From Camarhynchus parvulus (lineage: Eukaryota > Chordata > Aves > Passeriformes > Thraupidae), in NCBI RefSeq assembly GCF_901933205.1, contig NC_044572.1, positions 76,939,465 to 77,003,464 of the forward strand: DNA of 64,000 bases, read 5' to 3'. The translations under genes and the position numbers were made by a program. The notes beneath the pieces were generated by a model. The model was not told where the DNA came from and made no database searches. It saw only the letters and a program-made list of their open reading frames with translations. Shown here piece by piece: positions 60,501 to 64,000 of the stretch (positions are counted from its first letter, which is position 1; each line of letters opens with the position of its first letter).

Positions 60501-63500
60501 CTTCCATAAACTGTGAGTCATACAGGCTTATAGGATGATGTTCAAAAAATTCAACTTTGTGCTCCTCAGACTTCTTGTCTGTGTTATGACTGATGTCTCA
60601 AACTGTATTTAAAACATGACCCCTAAATCCATGTGACACCCATCTAAGTCACTGCTCCCAATAAGCTGAAGGCATTGCTCAGTGTTTTGGACACACTTCA
60701 GCTCACTGTTTTTCATTCAGATGGTGAGACTTCATGAATTTGTTCTCACAACAAATTTGTAGGGCACCTGAAGCATAGGGCTATAGGCACCAGGATAATT
60801 TGTCTCAACAAGTATAAAATGCAGTGATATAATTCTATAGAGACAAAAGGAACTTGAAAGCAAGGAAAGAATGTCAGCCCCATTCTTTTGTTCCCTCAGA
60901 TAGTGCAAGGAAATGGCCTTCCAAACTGGAAAGGTCCAGGTTACTCAAAGCTATTTTTTCTTTCATAGGGAATCTTTTGAAATTCCAAGATGCTCTGTAA
61001 CTTGTTTCTGTGTCTAGGCACATAATTTCTATTTCCTGTCACTTCCATATTGCAGGAACACTACCCAGGTAGTTCCCTGTGTCTTAGTACTGTCTGAGTA
61101 TGCTGACATAAGGTATTACTGCCTCCTCACAAGCTGAGCATCGATGTGTTTATCATCCTTTGTTCCTCTTAACCACTGTGTAGAAAAACAGTTTACACTG
61201 AGTTTCATACCTACAGAGTACTCAAAGATCTAGTATAAACCAAGCACTGAAGCTGTCATAGTAGGACCCTCAAGATCCTTTTTTTCTCTTCTTGCTAGAC
61301 ACCCACATTACAGAAAATATTCTGAATACTTTTTTTAGATATAGCCTGCTAAGATGACAGCTGGTCACTGAAGTGTACAGATCTCCTGCAGAAGGAGCCA
61401 AAATATTCATGAAGATTGTTATATTCTTGTTTCCAGCCAGGCAGCACAGAGACTTGAATACTTCTGAGTTACCTAACCATCACATTTTTCTGAGGGCGTA
61501 TTTCTCTGTCTCTTCTCGTTCTTTTTGTAAGCATTGGTCTATTCAAGCATGAATCCTGATTGCCGGCGTTCTTCTTGTTCCTCTCCACTCTTTGTCATGG
61601 TCAATTCTAGCTGACTTAGTAGCACAACAGAACTTTTCTCTTGTTAACCTTCTTCCAATTATGCTTTGTCACTCAAAATCTCTTCTTAAAAGATGTAGCC
61701 AACTGGCTACACTTCCACCTGAAACTGAGTTCTAGTTTTGAACTGCTGGATTCAGACTTGCCCTTTTTCTTGGATTTCATAACTCGCTTATGTGACTTGC
61801 AATTGTTTCTCCACAGGACTTCATCACAAGTCTAAAGCCTCCATTCACAGAGAGACAAAAGACATCAGATGGGCTATGGAAAAACTGCACTGCGCAGTGA
61901 TTGGGTATTCCAGAAACCCAGATGACTGAATTTTCTGCAGCACTACCAGAAATGTATTTTTAAAGCAAAATTATTTTGTAATGGGAGGATAATGGAAATG
62001 GGAGAAAAAAAAAGTAGAAATGGAAATTTTGAAGATCATAGTCTGAAAGTTCTAGGCCTGATACATTAAAATAGCAAAACAGGAACATTAACAAGACAGT
62101 ATTTGCAACCAGTTTCAGAACAGCTGAGTAGCTGTGTGTGTGGTAAAAATTAATTTATTTCTGGGTTTTTTTGTTTCTCCTAGTGAAAAATATTTAGCAT
62201 GCCTTGTATAATAAGGGGTTGGGGAACAACTACAACTTGAAAAGGTCTTAAATTTCACAAGACAAAAACATGTAATCTGAACCTATTCACCCACTGGATT
62301 CCCCATTCCTAAAGTTGAAGAGAAATGATCCCAGAAGTCTAGCAGTTTAGGAAAGGAAAAATAATCATTTCATTGTGACTAGAAAGACATATTGCATATA
62401 TGAAATAAATTAGACTAAAATGGCCAGGACCTCAAATTTAATGGCAAGAAAAAAAACTTCTTCTCTTCAAGGGGAAGAGGAGGTTATTTTTTAAGCAGAG
62501 AAGAAATTCGAAGTAGATTACTGCAGACTTTTCCACAGCTAAAGTAAACCAAGCACTTAAAAGTGATGCAAATACAGAAGTAAAGCTGAAAAAAACTGTG
62601 AAATGTATATATGCTGTGAATATCCTCAGCACAAAAAAAAGTAACCACTGTGATTTTCAGCCCTTTGTATTTTTGCACATTAAAATGAACTAAGAAAAGG
62701 TAGATTTTATATAATGATGTTACCGTATAAAAACTTTTTTTCTTTCTTTCTAACATTGCAAGTCAGCTGCAAAAGCAAGACTTTCAACTTTTTTAAGCAG
62801 TGACATCTGAAAAGTAAGCTTTTTAGGAAATATATGCTTTCATACCACCTTTGAGTGTAGGAGTGCTTCTGCTGATAAAATTGCCATTGGAAGAAAAAGA
62901 GGTCTGAAGCAATTTGAATGTGAGGTTCTGGTTTTTCAGTAAAAGCTGTGTGAATATAGGTGGCAGTCATAATATTTCCTAAAGGAGTGGTCCATCATGG
63001 CCCTGAAATTCAGGCTTTAGTTTTTTCTGCTTAGCACAAAGCCTCCTTCAAACAGTACATTTTGTGTGAGTGTGAACATACAATGCCATAAGAAAGAAAA
63101 ATATATTTATGCCTGATTTAGGAGATTGGTTGTTAAAAAATGCTTTAGTTAAAATAATCAGATTCAAGTGATTAGACTACAAGAGGTGATGATGAAAGAA
63201 AACTCAACTGCAGTGATCTTGGCAGGACCACCTGTGTCCAGCATCATGGCCATTTGCCATTTATGTTTTATTGGTCAGCACGATATGAGGAATGTAGGAG
63301 AAGATAACTTCATTAAAGTAGTAGGCATTCTCCTATGAAAGTAGCTGGCTTTGTAGGTAGGATATCAGTCCTTGCAAGACAGATTTAGAATGTAAAATGT
63401 GGAAAAGCAGGGGATGGGTGAGTTACAAGAGAATGTAGGTTTCCTTTTAGAAAAATACACACAAAAAATTCATGCAAATTATAAATGATGAAAGATCCTT

Positions 63501-64000
63501 TATTACTTGCTAGCAACCAAAACAGATGTCAGTTCCCTTCCTTCACCCTTTCTACAATTGAATATTTCATGGCATAGAAAGTTAAGAAAACCAAGGGTAT
63601 TTGTTTTATCCAATCAGTAGCAAGTGATCTAATAATTATCTGGGGAAAGAAAAAAAGTATATATACAATTTAAAACTTAAAAAAGGTAGAGAAGAGTGTT
63701 GGGAAGAAGACAAGAGCAAGACAATTCCATCAAAGAGGTACCAATCAGAAGAGAGGAAAACCAAGAGCCTTAACATTTGATCTGTTACTTTGTTTTGATA
63801 CTAACTCATATTTAGATAGCACTTTGTATCTGAATTTAACAATCCCAACCATTTCTAAAGCAATTTTTCAATTTTTTCTCTCAAAGGTATTGCCTATGTT
63901 CTCATATGCACAAAACAAGAACAGAACGCAGTGTAAATGAGTCTAGGGATAAAGATCAGGCTCACTACCTTTTCTTGTCATACTAGAAGGGTTAACCAAT
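54531..64000. other. AT-rich unique DNA, no gene seen
   Basis: Over 9 kb with no transposon, exon or RNA gene that I can support. Open frames are all under 100 codons. The only structures noted are a hairpin at 56269-56294 and a short TGTCTATCATC direct repeat at 57541-57560. Confidence 0.5.
56269..56294. repeat. Hairpin, 9-bp perfect stem, 8-nt loop
   Basis: CTATCTGGT at 56269-56277 pairs with ACCAGATAG at 56286-56294. The middle also contains ATCTGGT-T-ACCAGAT (56278-56292), a second, overlapping near-palindrome, because ATCTGGT occurs twice. Confidence 0.85.

Noticed and set aside
1..64000. CRISPR arrays, tRNA or rRNA genes, bacterial operons
   Set aside because: No regularly spaced repeats, no cloverleaf with the conserved T-loop or A-box/B-box words, and no gene-dense organisation were seen; the DNA is vertebrate.

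Overview
This window reads as vertebrate nuclear DNA, most likely from a bird. It is AT-rich and carries three recognisable remnants of CR1 (chicken repeat 1), the dominant avian LINE. Two of them keep the typical CR1 3' end, including the stretch about 'GATCTTTAAGGTC' before a short ATTCTATG-like tail. It also has long terminal repeats (LTRs) of two families I recognise as avian-type endogenous retroviruses. No mammalian SINE or L1 copy and no bacterial gene organisation is seen. The species cannot be told from the window.

I can support no intact protein-coding gene, tRNA, rRNA or CRISPR array. The long open frames are explained by antisense reading of an LTR, by a CR1 remnant, by A/C-only low-complexity tracts, or by chance. 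The window is best read as an intron or an intergenic desert: mostly unique, decayed sequence with scattered transposon remains and a few blocks that look like regulatory DNA.

Layout. 1-6587: AT-rich unique DNA with one A/C-only tract. 6588-7129: solo-type LTR on the + strand. 7130-16352: unique DNA with a GC-richer block near 9.0-9.4 kb, a perfect 20-bp palindrome at 12350 and a possible ancient LINE endonuclease trace at 15.76 kb. 16353-17478: second LTR, minus strand, with an internal ~40-bp periodicity. 18535-18945: CR1 3' end. 19990-20440: candidate promoter or enhancer with an X-box, CCAAT, a Z-DNA-type tract and a CpG-rich segment. 26538-27283: probable third LTR with a CpG cluster, followed by an internally deleted CR1 at 27484-27820. 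29920-30330: the strongest conserved-noncoding-like block, with a hairpin. 31030-31106: G-quadruplex motif next to a T/G tract. 33752-33979: coding-like open frame on the minus strand, unidentified. 40980-41360: a second conserved-looking block. 41.8 and 45.6 kb: two more A/C-only tracts. 43.5 and 54.2 kb: two GC-rich but CpG-free blocks. 46994-47092: exon-like segment. 51165-51692: third CR1. From about 54.7 kb to the end I see nothing but unique AT-rich DNA with one small hairpin.

No gene set here works together as a pathway. Transposon calls rest on sequence recognised by eye. The regulatory, exon and conservation calls are inferences that need genome alignment or transcript data. I did not find a convincing new biological system. 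The best leads are the promoter-like cluster at 20 kb, the block at 30 kb and the unidentified frame at 33.8 kb.
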